Positions 15,801 through 23,442 of a stretch of 41,595 nt of DNA are shown here, piece after piece. The first letter of the stretch is position 1, and each line of letters opens with the position of its first letter. The stretch lies in IMG/VR virus record IMGVR_UViG_3300034101_001399, positions 1 through 41,595 of that record; one strand, 5' to 3'. The translations under genes were made by a program, and so were the position numbers. The notes under the pieces were generated by a model. That model had not been told where the DNA came from, did no database searches, and saw only the letters and a list, made by a program, of their open reading frames with translations. Source of the DNA: a virus.

Positions 15801-18800
15801 TTGCATATAATATGAATCAAAACGTTAGAACAACGGATAATGTTATACATAATCAGGTAACAGCAAACTCTGGTGGTAATGGTGGAGCATTTTATCTATC
15901 TGATACTGGTGCTGGTTTATATAGAGATAATACTTACGATGTTGTACTATTACAAGGTAATTCATCTGGTAATAAATTATTTATGGCAGGTGCTGGTGAA
16001 GTTAGAGTAAGTATAGATTCTAATGATAATGAAACTGCACAAAAATTCGTAGTTGGTAATAACGCAATTAAATCAACAAACGAATTATTCTCTGTAAATG
16101 AAAGTGGCACAACATTCGCATCATCTGATTTCAGAGCACCAATATTTTATGATTCAGATGATACTACATATAGAATTGATGGACTTGGTGCATCTGTTTT
16201 AAATGAACTTACAACAAACGGAATATTTAGAGCAAATGGATCTGGTGCACCATTTATGAGATGGCATAATACATCAGCATCTGGATATCTATTATTGGGA
16301 TTATATAACGACCAAGGAACACAAAGAGTTTGGTTTGGTTTAGGTGGAAGAACACAAACATTTGGTTCATATGCAGCATATTCACAGGATGGGTTATCTA
16401 TGAATTTAGATGGAGCTGGAGCAATCAATATTTCAAATAGAGGTTCATCTAAAAGAATTAATTTAAATACTGGTACTGAAGGGGCTACGAATTTTACTAC
16501 ATTAAGATTAGATAATCAGAATGTGTATATAACACCTGATTCAAACACAGGTACTTTAGATGCACCTATATTTAGAGAATTAACAAACACAGCATATTAT
16601 GTAGACCCATCAAATAGTGGTACATCATTTTATATGGGTGGTGGTATGGTAACAACCGCACCAGGTGGTACTATCCTAATGAAACACGCAGTTAGTGAAG
16701 TTGATGCATGGATATTCCAAGAAAACGCAGCAAACTGGGGATTGTATTGGAAAAACAACCCATCCGGTCACCATGCATTCGGAGCATATACAACGGTAGG
16801 AGCTGAATTGGTGGGTATGTCAGCAGCAAACGCAAGTGGAGCTGGTGTACAAACATCTAACTTTGTAGGAGCATCATCTGCATGGGCACAATGGATGTTA
16901 TCTAACTACACTGGATACATTTGGTCAGCTAGTACAATTGATGCAGCTGGAGACATGAGGTCACCAATATTTTATGATAGAAATGATACGGGATTCCGTT
17001 TAGACCCAACTGATTATTCATATTTAAGATATCTTAAAATTAGAAGTAGTGGTAGTTCGTCTGGAACTAGAGCATTGACAATATTATCCGAAGGACAGGG
17101 AGAAATTAACTTTGGGGCTTATCCAGCATCTTGGACAGCGGCATTACAAATTCAAAATAATAACAATACAGATTTTGTTTGGATTTCACCAATAGATGAT
17201 GGCTACAACGCAAGATTTAGAACTGGTGGATGTGGATTGGATTTTTACACAGATGGTAGTACGGATACTGGTAATTATTCCCTATTTGTAGGAAGTGGAT
17301 ATGCACAAGGTATTAATTCATTGAGAGCACCAATATTTTATGATTCTAATAATACTTCATATTATGTGGATCCTGATGGTGGTGGGTTTGTAATGAGAGG
17401 TGGTTCTAGTAATAGAGTTAGTTATTATACTAATGATTCTGGATTTAGAGTTCAGAATCCGGAAGGTAATGGTACTAGTGATGTAAGATTGGGGGCAGCA
17501 TGGGGAAGGCCTGGTGTATATTCTAGTAATTATTTAAGTTTAGGTTCTGAAAGTTACATTGAATTTGTAACTGGAAATGGGCAAAGAGCTTATATAGATG
17601 GTGGTTCAAATGTGTTTGCATATGGTTCTATGAGAGCTCCAATATTTTATGACCAAAACGATACGGCTGGATATATAGACCCAAATACACCTGTTAATGG
17701 TTTTAGATTTTATAGTGGCGCTGGCTGGTGGCAATTAAGAGGACAAACTCATTGGGATAGTCAGCCTGGTATTGATTTAAGTGGTGGTACATCGGAATTC
17801 CGTTTTAGTTCAACTGGTGGAAACTGTAATTTAAGAACCGATGGTTGGCTTATTGCACATGATTATCTCCAATCACTTAACCAATCGTACTCTACAATAC
17901 ATTATGACCAAAATAATACGGGATACTATATAGACCCTAATAATGTATCACAACTTCATTATGTGATGGCCGATAACTGGTTTAGAGCACAAGGTGGTAG
18001 TGGCTTCTATACACAAGATTATGGTTCACATTGGAGAACTTCATTTGCATCAGCATATGGAACCTGGGAGTCCTTTGGTTTTTCTAGAAATGGATGGGCA
18101 GGATTAAATGTTATAGACCCATCTGGATATTGGAATAACTATATGCACGAAAGTGGTAATGGTGGTTTATATCAACAAAACGGAAGTGGCTGGGTATGGT
18201 ATTGGAGCAGAGGAAATGGATGTTTAGGTATCGGTGGTTCATCTACCGTTGGTGGATATAGAGCAAGAGTAAATGGAGGATTATATGTAGACTCCACCTT
18301 ATATGTTCCAGCTGCTGTATATGGTACTATATTCTATGATGCAAATGATAGTGGATATTATTTAGACCCTAATGGTGTAGACAACCAAGGTTTAAGAATT
18401 AGAGGTGGTACACTTCATGGACCTAACTGGAGTTGGGGAGCATATCTACGTGTTGGTACTAATGGTTATCTTGATGGTTGGGCACACGTAATGACAACCA
18501 ATGGTAACTTACACTTAGATTGTAGAGCTGGATATGAAACTTATATCAACCACTATACTGGTAATAGAACTTATCTTTATGAAATAAGAACAAACTTTAT
18601 TTACGATAGAGATAATACTGGATATTATTCTGACCCGAATGGTACATCTCGTATGAACTATGTTATACATGATAACGTTTATTCATATAGCTGGATTTTC
18701 TCTCAAAACAATATTATCGCTTACTATTCGGATGAAAGATTGAAAACTAATTTAGGACCAATTGAAAATCCATTAGATAAAGTGAATCAACTTAATGGAT

Positions 18801-19105
18801 TCTACTATATTGAAAATGATTTAGCACGTTCATTTGGATATAAAGATGAAAAGGTTCAAGTAGGTTTATCAGCTCAGCAAGTTCAAGCAGTATTACCACA
18901 AGTTGTAACTCTAGCTCCGTTTGATATGGATATAGATAACGAAACTAAAGAGATTAAAGGTTCTAAAACTGGTGAAAACTATTTGACTGTTGATTACGAA
19001 AAGATAGTACCTCTATTAGTAGAAGCTATCAAAGAACTTAGTGATGACTTAAATAAAACAAAAGCTGAAGTTACCGAATTAAGAAAATTGATAGAAGAAA
19101 AATAA
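12863..19105 (+). CDS. Second giant collagen-like tail fibre with C-terminal S74 self-cleaving chaperone (2080 aa)
   Basis: Residues 1-192 match the module style of the first fibre, including SGSATAIISPNKGL and a block SSIIYASGSSKFGDAQND nearly shared with it. Residues 193-721 are Gly-Thr-Ser triplets. A domain beginning TDNGVITLNG, also found after the first fibre's triplets, comes next. From about residue 1090 to 1925 there are eight copies of an (A)PIFYDxNDTxYYxDP motif, each followed by Trp/Gly-rich beta sequence. The end is a peptidase S74 intramolecular chaperone with the SDERLK signature (S1956, K1961), a GLSAQQVQ motif and a terminal coiled coil. The family cleaves just before the Ser, which would leave about 1955 residues of fibre. 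The S74 call is strong; the receptor is unknown. Confidence 0.9.
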   Translation: MQNLGNNPNGLNQLSASLVSLFVSGSRIANFSSASGLQIDKVGTFSNTTLEITANTKISGSITASLFNGDGGGLFNINAASVGDLDRLKSGSATAIISPNKGLVVNTDLTVAGTINATELKVTYISSSIIYASGSSKFGDAQNDKQEFTGSVNITGSLFFGTGSLKQDITTEEVLVYNITTGKVGIKTSAASSGTSGTSGTSGTSGTSGTSGTSGTSGTSGSSGTSGSSGTSGSSGTSGTSGTSGTSGTSGTSGTSGTSGTSGTSGTSGTRGTSGTSGTSGTSGTSGTSGVSGTSGTSGTSGTSGSSGTSGSSGTSGSSGTSGTSGLTGTSGTSGLTGTSGTSGLSGTNGTSGTSGISGTAGTSGTSGTSGTSGTSGLTGAGGGSGSSGSSGISGTSGTSGTSGTSGTSGTSGTSGTSGISGAGGVSGTAGTSGTSGTSGTSGTSGTRGTSGTSGVSGSAGSSGTSGTSGTSGVNGSSGTSGTSGVSGSAGSSGTSGTSGTSGTSGIGSSGTSGTSGTSGTRGTSGTSGTSGINGSSGTSGTSGINGSSGTSGTSGTSGTSGTSGISGSSGTSGTSGTSGTSGTSGTSGTSGISGTSGTSGTSGTSGTRGTSGTSGTSGTSGTSGTSGSSGTSGTSGTSGTSGTSGVNGSDGTSGTSGTSGTSGTSGTSGTRGTSGTSGTSGTSGTSGTSGTRGTSGTSGTSGTSGTSGTSGTSGSSGTSGLLSLTGTTDNGVITLNGTAPNATVEANLRFDGTTLAVTGNATISGDLTVSGTTTYINTTTLNIGDNIITLNADIGAATAPTENAGIEVKRGNAATKAFYWEEANDRWYAEDGLYVAGNVVLSGTVDTGQGATEVHLMNQNLRTTDSPTFVNVTATLIGTADRAEAVDSNDTRNTNDTPSSKNAGVYFDFKANSTNGLSDGGTYNGQMFWRSYGGSTDLSGGYPIQIAYTAAGRIWSRLGTSSSAWASWQQILNSVDQAFAYNMNQNVRTTDNVIHNQVTANSGGNGGAFYLSDTGAGLYRDNTYDVVLLQGNSSGNKLFMAGAGEVRVSIDSNDNETAQKFVVGNNAIKSTNELFSVNESGTTFASSDFRAPIFYDSDDTTYRIDGLGASVLNELTTNGIFRANGSGAPFMRWHNTSASGYLLLGLYNDQGTQRVWFGLGGRTQTFGSYAAYSQDGLSMNLDGAGAINISNRGSSKRINLNTGTEGATNFTTLRLDNQNVYITPDSNTGTLDAPIFRELTNTAYYVDPSNSGTSFYMGGGMVTTAPGGTILMKHAVSEVDAWIFQENAANWGLYWKNNPSGHHAFGAYTTVGAELVGMSAANASGAGVQTSNFVGASSAWAQWMLSNYTGYIWSASTIDAAGDMRSPIFYDRNDTGFRLDPTDYSYLRYLKIRSSGSSSGTRALTILSEGQGEINFGAYPASWTAALQIQNNNNTDFVWISPIDDGYNARFRTGGCGLDFYTDGSTDTGNYSLFVGSGYAQGINSLRAPIFYDSNNTSYYVDPDGGGFVMRGGSSNRVSYYTNDSGFRVQNPEGNGTSDVRLGAAWGRPGVYSSNYLSLGSESYIEFVTGNGQRAYIDGGSNVFAYGSMRAPIFYDQNDTAGYIDPNTPVNGFRFYSGAGWWQLRGQTHWDSQPGIDLSGGTSEFRFSSTGGNCNLRTDGWLIAHDYLQSLNQSYSTIHYDQNNTGYYIDPNNVSQLHYVMADNWFRAQGGSGFYTQDYGSHWRTSFASAYGTWESFGFSRNGWAGLNVIDPSGYWNNYMHESGNGGLYQQNGSGWVWYWSRGNGCLGIGGSSTVGGYRARVNGGLYVDSTLYVPAAVYGTIFYDANDSGYYLDPNGVDNQGLRIRGGTLHGPNWSWGAYLRVGTNGYLDGWAHVMTTNGNLHLDCRAGYETYINHYTGNRTYLYEIRTNFIYDRDNTGYYSDPNGTSRMNYVIHDNVYSYSWIFSQNNIIAYYSDERLKTNLGPIENPLDKVNQLNGFYYIENDLARSFGYKDEKVQVGLSAQQVQAVLPQVVTLAPFDMDIDNETKEIKGSKTGENYLTVDYEKIVPLLVEAIKELSDDLNKTKAEVTELRKLIEEK
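13439..15025 (+). repeat. Collagen-like Gly-Thr-Ser triplet tract, fibre 2
   Basis: About 529 residues (roughly 176 triplets) have Gly at every third position, dominated by GTS. Occasional GTR, GVN, GIN, GLT and GAGG variants occur, and proline is absent. Compared with the first tract it is more uniform, with fewer aromatic interruptions. Synonymous codons are again mixed, so long identical DNA runs are short. Confidence 0.9.
16137..18639 (+). repeat. Eight copies of the IFYDxNDTxYYxDP fibre repeat
   Basis: Copies begin near 16137, 16561, 16960, 17328, 17634, 17893, 18324 and 18595. Each encodes an I-F/H/I-Y-D (once IFRE) core, an Asn/Asp-Thr pair and an aromatic pair before D-P. Spacing of about 270-430 bases implies one motif per beta-prism-like unit. 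The second copy (IFRELTNTAYYVDP) has lost the Tyr-Asp pair, and the first ends in DG instead of DP. Confidence 0.75.
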
Positions 19106-19112
19106 AAAGTTA

Positions 19113-19122
19113 TATATTTATT
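19113..19122 (+). promoter_or_regulatory. Late-promoter motif variant TATATTTATT
   Basis: Nine of ten positions match the consensus box. It ends 23 bases before the ATG at 19146, the spacing seen at other copies. Confidence 0.45.
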
Positions 19123-19145
19123 AAAAAGAATTAAATAATTTAATT

Positions 19146-19541
19146 ATGGGATATACATACGAATGGTCTTTAGTAGGACTTAGAAAACAAAATACTGATA
19201 CTCTAAGTGATGTTGTAGTTGGTACTAACTGGAAAGTAATTGCAACCGATACTGATGGTAATGTGGGTACTTTTGTTGGAGCAACTCCATTTGCACCACA
19301 AGACCTTAATGGTGATGGGTTTGTAGATTATAGAGATTTAACCGAAAATTTAGTATTGGGCTGGGTTAAAAATGTAGTAAGTGGTTCAGCTCCTACTTCA
19401 TATTGGGACCACATCAATGGACAAATCACAAAAGAAATAGAAGCTAAAAAGTATCATAGAATAACTGTTAGTGATGCTGATTTACCTTGGTCCCCTACAT
19501 CTGGTAGTAATTTATACGGAGCAGACCCTCAACCGGTATAG
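19146..19541 (+). CDS. Small phage protein with an EF-hand/dockerin-like loop (131 aa)
   Basis: The start MGYTYEWSLVGLRKQN and the block GNVGTFVGATPF resemble a group of about 130-residue proteins found near tail genes of many myoviruses. I cannot give it a firm family name. Residues 53-64 read D-L-N-G-D-G-F-V-D-Y-R-D, which satisfies the Ca-binding loop pattern DxNxDGxxDxxD of dockerins and EF-hands. Only one loop is present, so it is not a full dockerin. The gene lies alone between the second fibre and the sheath, headed by a late-promoter variant and followed by a hairpin. A structural role, possibly calcium-stabilised, is inference. Confidence 0.6.
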   Translation: MGYTYEWSLVGLRKQNTDTLSDVVVGTNWKVIATDTDGNVGTFVGATPFAPQDLNGDGFVDYRDLTENLVLGWVKNVVSGSAPTSYWDHINGQITKEIEAKKYHRITVSDADLPWSPTSGSNLYGADPQPV

Positions 19542-19563
19542 TAGTACAAGCGATTTTATATAC

Positions 19564-19609
19564 AATGTTCAAAATGCAGATTTATAAACAAATTTGTGTT
19601 TTGAACATT
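19564..19609 (+). terminator. Inverted repeat after the 131-residue gene, possible terminator
   Basis: AATGTTCAAAA (19564-19574) is perfectly complementary to TTTTGAACATT (19599-19609), with a 24-base loop and a T-rich tail. It could end transcription entering from the fibre genes. The downstream arm can pair instead with 19657-19670 next to the sheath start, so a regulatory role is also possible. Confidence 0.45.
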
Positions 19610-19670
19610 TTCTTTATATTTATATGAGTATTAATGTAACTATTTACAAATATACATTCAAAACACAAAT
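19592..19670 (+). promoter_or_regulatory. Alternative 14-bp pairing in the sheath leader
   Basis: ATTTGTGTTTTGAA (19592-19605) is the exact reverse complement of TTCAAAACACAAAT (19657-19670). The second arm ends just before the GGAG at 19672-19675 and the ATG at 19683. Because the first arm also belongs to the upstream hairpin, the two structures are mutually exclusive. A transcript started at the late box between the arms would lack the first arm and could form neither. Confidence 0.4.
19615..19624 (+). promoter_or_regulatory. Late-promoter motif TATATTTATA ahead of the sheath gene
   Basis: Perfect consensus box 58 bases before the sheath ATG. This is the longest spacing in the set and implies a leader of about 50 bases, unlike the short leaders elsewhere. 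Confidence 0.55.
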
Positions 19671-19682
19671 CGGAGAAATAAA

Positions 19683-22031
19683 ATGGCAGAAAGAATCGTA
19701 TCACCCGGCGTATTCACAAGAGAAAATGACCTATCCTTCTTAGCGCAAGGAGTAGGTGAAATTGGAGCAGCATTTATAGGACCTTTCAAAGAAGGGCCTG
19801 TTTTTGTACCAACAATTGTGAGAAGTCAATCAGAGTTTGAAGAAATGTTCGGAAAACCTGATGGAACTTATTATACTGAATATGCAGTACAAAACTATTT
19901 AAGAGAAGCTGGTACAGCAACAATCGTAAGGGTTGGTGGAATCGGTGGATATCAACAAATTGAACCATTGGGTATATTTGCATCCAACGGAGCTGGTGCA
20001 GCTAGATTAGTTGCAACATTACATTCAACTAAAACTGGTGATGAGAAAGTAGGTTTCCCATCTGCAGTTATTGCTAGTAATAATACAGCAGCTAACTCTG
20101 GTTCATTCTTATTATCATCTTCATTTGGTTGGATATCATCATCTATATTACCAAAAAATACAAACGATATTTCTGATGTATTTGGTGAATCTACTTTTGG
20201 TAGTAAAACCGCATATGCATATACATACTTTGAGTATTTTGCATCATCATCATTTAGTAATCCATCTAACGGTACTATAATGAGCGTTGAAACATTACCA
20301 ACTCAGGACTTTGCATTTGATGCATCAGCAGCTGAAACTCCAGTGGTTAAATCTCAATTAGTAGATGGTACAAGATATAATCTATTTAAGTTCGTAACCA
20401 AAGGACATGGTACAGGATACAATACTAAATTTAAAGTTGGTATTTCAAATGTAAAAGCAGCTGGTGAAGATGCTTCTACTGATTATTCTACATTTACTGT
20501 AACGATTCGTTCATATAGTGATACGGATAAAAGAAAGACTGTTTTGGAATCATTCCAAAATGTAAACTTAGACCCTAATTCAGCAAATTATATTGCTAGA
20601 AGAATAGGTGATAGATATTTTACAATTGGTGATACTGGAAAAATTACTGAATTTGGTAATTATTCAAATCAATCAAAATATATAAGAGTTGAAGTTCAAA
20701 ATACTACTGATTTGGCTGGACCTGGTTCATACCCAATATCAGCAGCACCATTTGGACATGGGGCTTATACAAACCCAATTGAAGCAACTAATAATGCACA
20801 AGCATTAAGATTACCATCTGTAGTTTATCAAACAAACTCAGCAGGTAACACTTCATCATCTCCAGTATATTATGCTGGTATGGATTTTGAAAGTGAAGGT
20901 ATATCTGGTGATAACGCTCAGTTCTTAAAACCAATTCCTGTTGGAGCACAAACTGGTTCAAATCTTGATTTTGGATTTGATGGTAATATAAGTGGTATAG
21001 GATTAACATATCAAATTACAGGTTCATCAGCAACTGATATGGTTAAGAGACAATTTGTATTAGGTTTCCAATATGGATTTGATGGTTTAAACCCAACATT
21101 AACTGTAGCAAAACCTGGAGATGCAGATTGGGGTCCGGGTAACACTCAGGGATTCAATTGTTCAACATCAGCAACATCTGGTTCGGTAGCTTACAATAAA
21201 GCATTAAACGCAATTTCAAATCCTGATGAGTATGATATTAATATGTTAGTAACTCCTGGTATTGTAAGAAGTTTACATCCATCTATTGTTACTAAAGGTA
21301 TTGATATTTGTGAAGATAGACAAGATTGTTTTTATATAGCTGATTTTGTTGATTATAACGCAACTATAACAGGTGTAACTGAAGCAGCTAACGCGGTTGA
21401 TACAAACTACGCAGCAACTTACTATCCTTGGGTTAAAACAATTGATACTAACACAAATAAATTAATAACTGTACCACCATCAGTATTGATGCCGGCTGTA
21501 TTCGCTGCAAACGATAGATTAGCAGCTGAATGGTTCGCACCTGCTGGTTTGAATAGAGGTGGTATTACTGGAGCAGTTTCAGTATTAGATAGATTAACAC
21601 ATGCTGAAAGAGATACTCTATATGAGAACAAAGTAAATCCAATCGCAGCATTCCCTGGACAAGGTATTGTAGCATTCGGACAAAAAACATTGCAAGATAG
21701 AGCATCAGCATTAGATAGAATCAACGTAAGAAGATTACTTATCACAATGAAGAAGTTTATAGCATCTACATCTCGTTTCTTAGTATTTGAACAAAATACT
21801 ACTGAGACAAGACAAAGATTCTTGAACACTGTTAATCCTTACTTAGAGAGCATACAACAAAGACAAGGTTTGTACGCATTCAAAGTAGTAATGGATGAAA
21901 CAAACAATACACCTGATGTAATCGATAGAAACATATTAGCAGGACAAGTGTTCTTACAACCGGCTAAGACAGCGGAATTCATAGTAATTGATTTCAACAT
22001 CTTACCAACAGGAGCATCTTTCTCAGCATAA
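19683..22031 (+). CDS. Contractile tail sheath protein, T4 gp18-like (782 aa)
   Basis: This protein polymerises around the tail tube and contracts to drive it through the cell envelope. The N-terminus (MAERIVSPGVFTRENDLS, then GAAFIGPFKEGPVFVPTIV and a SEFEEMFGKPD block) and the C-terminus (LETIxQRQGLYAFKVVMD-type block, NILAGQVFLQPAKTAEFIVIDF) are the usual conserved ends of phage sheath proteins. The middle, about residues 120-520, is variable and probably surface-exposed. Its length exceeds T4 gp18 (about 660 residues), with the extra sequence in that middle. A weak GGAG lies eight bases before the ATG, which is uncommon here. The tube gene follows directly, the standard order. Confidence 0.93.
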   Translation: MAERIVSPGVFTRENDLSFLAQGVGEIGAAFIGPFKEGPVFVPTIVRSQSEFEEMFGKPDGTYYTEYAVQNYLREAGTATIVRVGGIGGYQQIEPLGIFASNGAGAARLVATLHSTKTGDEKVGFPSAVIASNNTAANSGSFLLSSSFGWISSSILPKNTNDISDVFGESTFGSKTAYAYTYFEYFASSSFSNPSNGTIMSVETLPTQDFAFDASAAETPVVKSQLVDGTRYNLFKFVTKGHGTGYNTKFKVGISNVKAAGEDASTDYSTFTVTIRSYSDTDKRKTVLESFQNVNLDPNSANYIARRIGDRYFTIGDTGKITEFGNYSNQSKYIRVEVQNTTDLAGPGSYPISAAPFGHGAYTNPIEATNNAQALRLPSVVYQTNSAGNTSSSPVYYAGMDFESEGISGDNAQFLKPIPVGAQTGSNLDFGFDGNISGIGLTYQITGSSATDMVKRQFVLGFQYGFDGLNPTLTVAKPGDADWGPGNTQGFNCSTSATSGSVAYNKALNAISNPDEYDINMLVTPGIVRSLHPSIVTKGIDICEDRQDCFYIADFVDYNATITGVTEAANAVDTNYAATYYPWVKTIDTNTNKLITVPPSVLMPAVFAANDRLAAEWFAPAGLNRGGITGAVSVLDRLTHAERDTLYENKVNPIAAFPGQGIVAFGQKTLQDRASALDRINVRRLLITMKKFIASTSRFLVFEQNTTETRQRFLNTVNPYLESIQQRQGLYAFKVVMDETNNTPDVIDRNILAGQVFLQPAKTAEFIVIDFNILPTGASFSA

Positions 22032-22050
22032 TATGAAAATAAACAAAATT

Positions 22051-22060
22051 AATATTTATT
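22051..22060 (+). promoter_or_regulatory. Late-promoter motif variant AATATTTATT
   Basis: Eight of ten positions match TATATTTATA. It ends 23 bases before the tube ATG, and could boost tube expression relative to sheath. Confidence 0.4.
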
Positions 22061-22083
22061 AATACAAATAAAAGGAAAAGAAA

Positions 22084-22572
22084 ATGGCAACAGTATTAGA
22101 ATACAACGATATGTTCTACAAAACCTGGGAACCGAAAACCAAAGCTCGTTTTAAAATGAGTATAGATGGGATTGATGCATATTTGGTAAAGGCAGGTAAT
22201 AGACCTCAAATCAACTTTGAAGTTGTAACTTTAGACCACATTAACGTGAAAAGAAAGTTACAAGGTAAAGGTGAGTGGCAAGATATCACACTTACACTTT
22301 ATGACCCAATTGTACCATCAGGTGCACAGCAAGTTATGGAGTGGGTTCGTTTAGGACATGAATCAATCACTGGTAGAAAGGGATATTCTGAATTCTATAA
22401 AAAGACTATCAAAATTGAAATGTTAGGACCTGTTGGTGATGTAGTTGAAACTTGGACTTTATATGGAGCATTTCCATTGCAAGTAAACTTTGGTGAATTA
22501 GATATGACATCTAATGACCCAGCACAAATCGAATTGCAAATAGCATATGATTACGCTGTATTAGAATTCTAA
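22084..22572 (+). CDS. Tail tube protein, T4 gp19-like (162 aa)
   Basis: It forms the inner tube through which DNA passes, stacking as hexameric rings inside the sheath. The whole protein matches the T4 gp19 pattern: RFKMSIDGIDAYLVKAG near the N-terminus, a DHINVKRKLQGKGEWQDITLTLYDPI block, V-x-W-x3-GHE, a WTLYGAFP strand and a C-terminal strand QIELQIAYDYAVL. Length is as expected (T4 gp19 is 163 residues). A purine-rich AAAGGAAAAG just upstream of the ATG may act as a ribosome site. A strong terminator follows, so sheath and tube form a separately terminated unit. Confidence 0.93.
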   Translation: MATVLEYNDMFYKTWEPKTKARFKMSIDGIDAYLVKAGNRPQINFEVVTLDHINVKRKLQGKGEWQDITLTLYDPIVPSGAQQVMEWVRLGHESITGRKGYSEFYKKTIKIEMLGPVGDVVETWTLYGAFPLQVNFGELDMTSNDPAQIELQIAYDYAVLEF

Positions 22573-22590
22573 TCAAAAACATATAAAATT

Positions 22591-22619
22591 AAAGGGGATA
22601 CTACAATATCCCCTTTTTT
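22591..22619 (+). terminator. Rho-independent terminator after tail tube
   Basis: A perfect 10-bp stem AAAGGGGATA (22591-22600) / TATCCCCTTT (22607-22616) has a six-base loop and runs into a T tract to 22619. Confidence 0.9.
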
Positions 22620-22644
22620 ATGCTTTCTAATTTTTTTAAAAAGA

Positions 22645-22654
22645 TGTATTTATA
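22645..22654 (+). promoter_or_regulatory. Late-promoter motif variant TGTATTTATA
   Basis: Matches the consensus at eight of ten positions and ends 26 bases before the ATG at 22681. It lies just after a terminator, where a new promoter is needed. Confidence 0.45.
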
Positions 22655-22680
22655 TATACAAACTTAAAACAAGTAAAGTT

Positions 22681-23442
22681 ATGAACGAAAAACAATATGA
22701 TTTTCCAACGGAAGTTATCAGTTTACCATCGGAAGGTAAATTATATCCAAAAGACCATCCATTATCATCTGGTCAAATAACAATTAAGCACATGACTGCA
22801 AAGGAGGAAGATATCCTTTCTTCACAAAACCTTATCAAAAAAGGTATTGTGTTAGATAAGTTATTTGAATCGGTTATTGTTGATAATGTTAATATAGATG
22901 ATATTCTTATTGGAGATAAAAACGCTATTATATTAGCAACAAGATTATTAGGATATGGGCCTACTTATCAAGCATCTGCATATTCTTCTCTAAAAGGAGA
23001 TGTTATAAATATTGATGTGGATTTATCAAAAATTGAAACAAAAAAAGTAGATATATCCAAATTTGAAAATAAAAATGAATTTGAATTTATTACTCCAACT
23101 AGTAAAAATAAATTAACATTTAAATTATTAACTCATGGTGATGAAAAGGCTATCGATAAAGATATTACCGCATTAGAAAAGGTTAATAAAGATACTTCAC
23201 ATGATATTACTACTAGATTTAGACATATAATTAAAGCCGTAGATGGTGATAATAGTGTAGCAGCTATTAATAAATTTATAAATGGATTTTTAGCAAAAGA
23301 TAGTAGAGCATTTAGAGATTACATTAAAACAATTCAGCCGGACATGGATATGAGAATCACATATACACATGAAGACGGACAAGAGGAGGTACTGCCCATA
23401 GTAATGGGCGTAGGGTTTTTTTGGCCTAGCTCCGAATCATAG
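22681..23442 (+). CDS. T4 gp26-like baseplate/tail assembly protein, zero-frame product (253 aa)
   Basis: It belongs to the T4 gp26 (T4_baseplate) group, acting in hub or tail assembly. Landmarks are LPSEGKLYP at residues 15-23, IKHMTAKEEDILSSQNLIKKG at about 38-58, and VDNVNIDDILIGDKNAIILATRLLGYGPTY at about 67-100. The zero-frame product ends GVGFFWPSSES, and an FFWP end is what I remember for this family. A seven-T run at 23416-23422 lies under the FFW codons. A long ORF in the +1 frame overlaps it, so part of the product is probably extended by frameshifting. The gene starts a new unit after a terminator and precedes the tape measure gene, the usual place for tail assembly chaperones. Confidence 0.85.
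   Translation: MNEKQYDFPTEVISLPSEGKLYPKDHPLSSGQITIKHMTAKEEDILSSQNLIKKGIVLDKLFESVIVDNVNIDDILIGDKNAIILATRLLGYGPTYQASAYSSLKGDVINIDVDLSKIETKKVDISKFENKNEFEFITPTSKNKLTFKLLTHGDEKAIDKDITALEKVNKDTSHDITTRFRHIIKAVDGDNSVAAINKFINGFLAKDSRAFRDYIKTIQPDMDMRITYTHEDGQEEVLPIVMGVGFFWPSSES
23394..23422 (+). promoter_or_regulatory. Probable programmed frameshift site: hairpin plus seven-T run
   Basis: A hairpin GCCCAT-AGTA-ATGGGC (23394-23409) ends six bases before TTTTTTT (23416-23422), read GGG TTT TTT TGG in the zero frame. The +1 frame is open only from 23414 onward, because TAG at 23411-23413 closes it upstream, and the zero frame ends at 23442. Any shift must therefore happen in this 29-base overlap. Shifting by -1 meets TAG at 23427; only +1 or -2 gives a long product. 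Confidence 0.65.

Noticed and set aside
23384-23389. AGGAGG as a stimulatory Shine-Dalgarno for the frameshift
   Set aside because: It is 26 bases before the T run, too far for the known stimulator spacing, and such sites are little used in Bacteroidetes.
23416-23429. A lambda-style -1 frameshift at the seven-T run
   Set aside because: The -1 frame reaches TAG at 23427-23429 two codons later, giving no useful extension.
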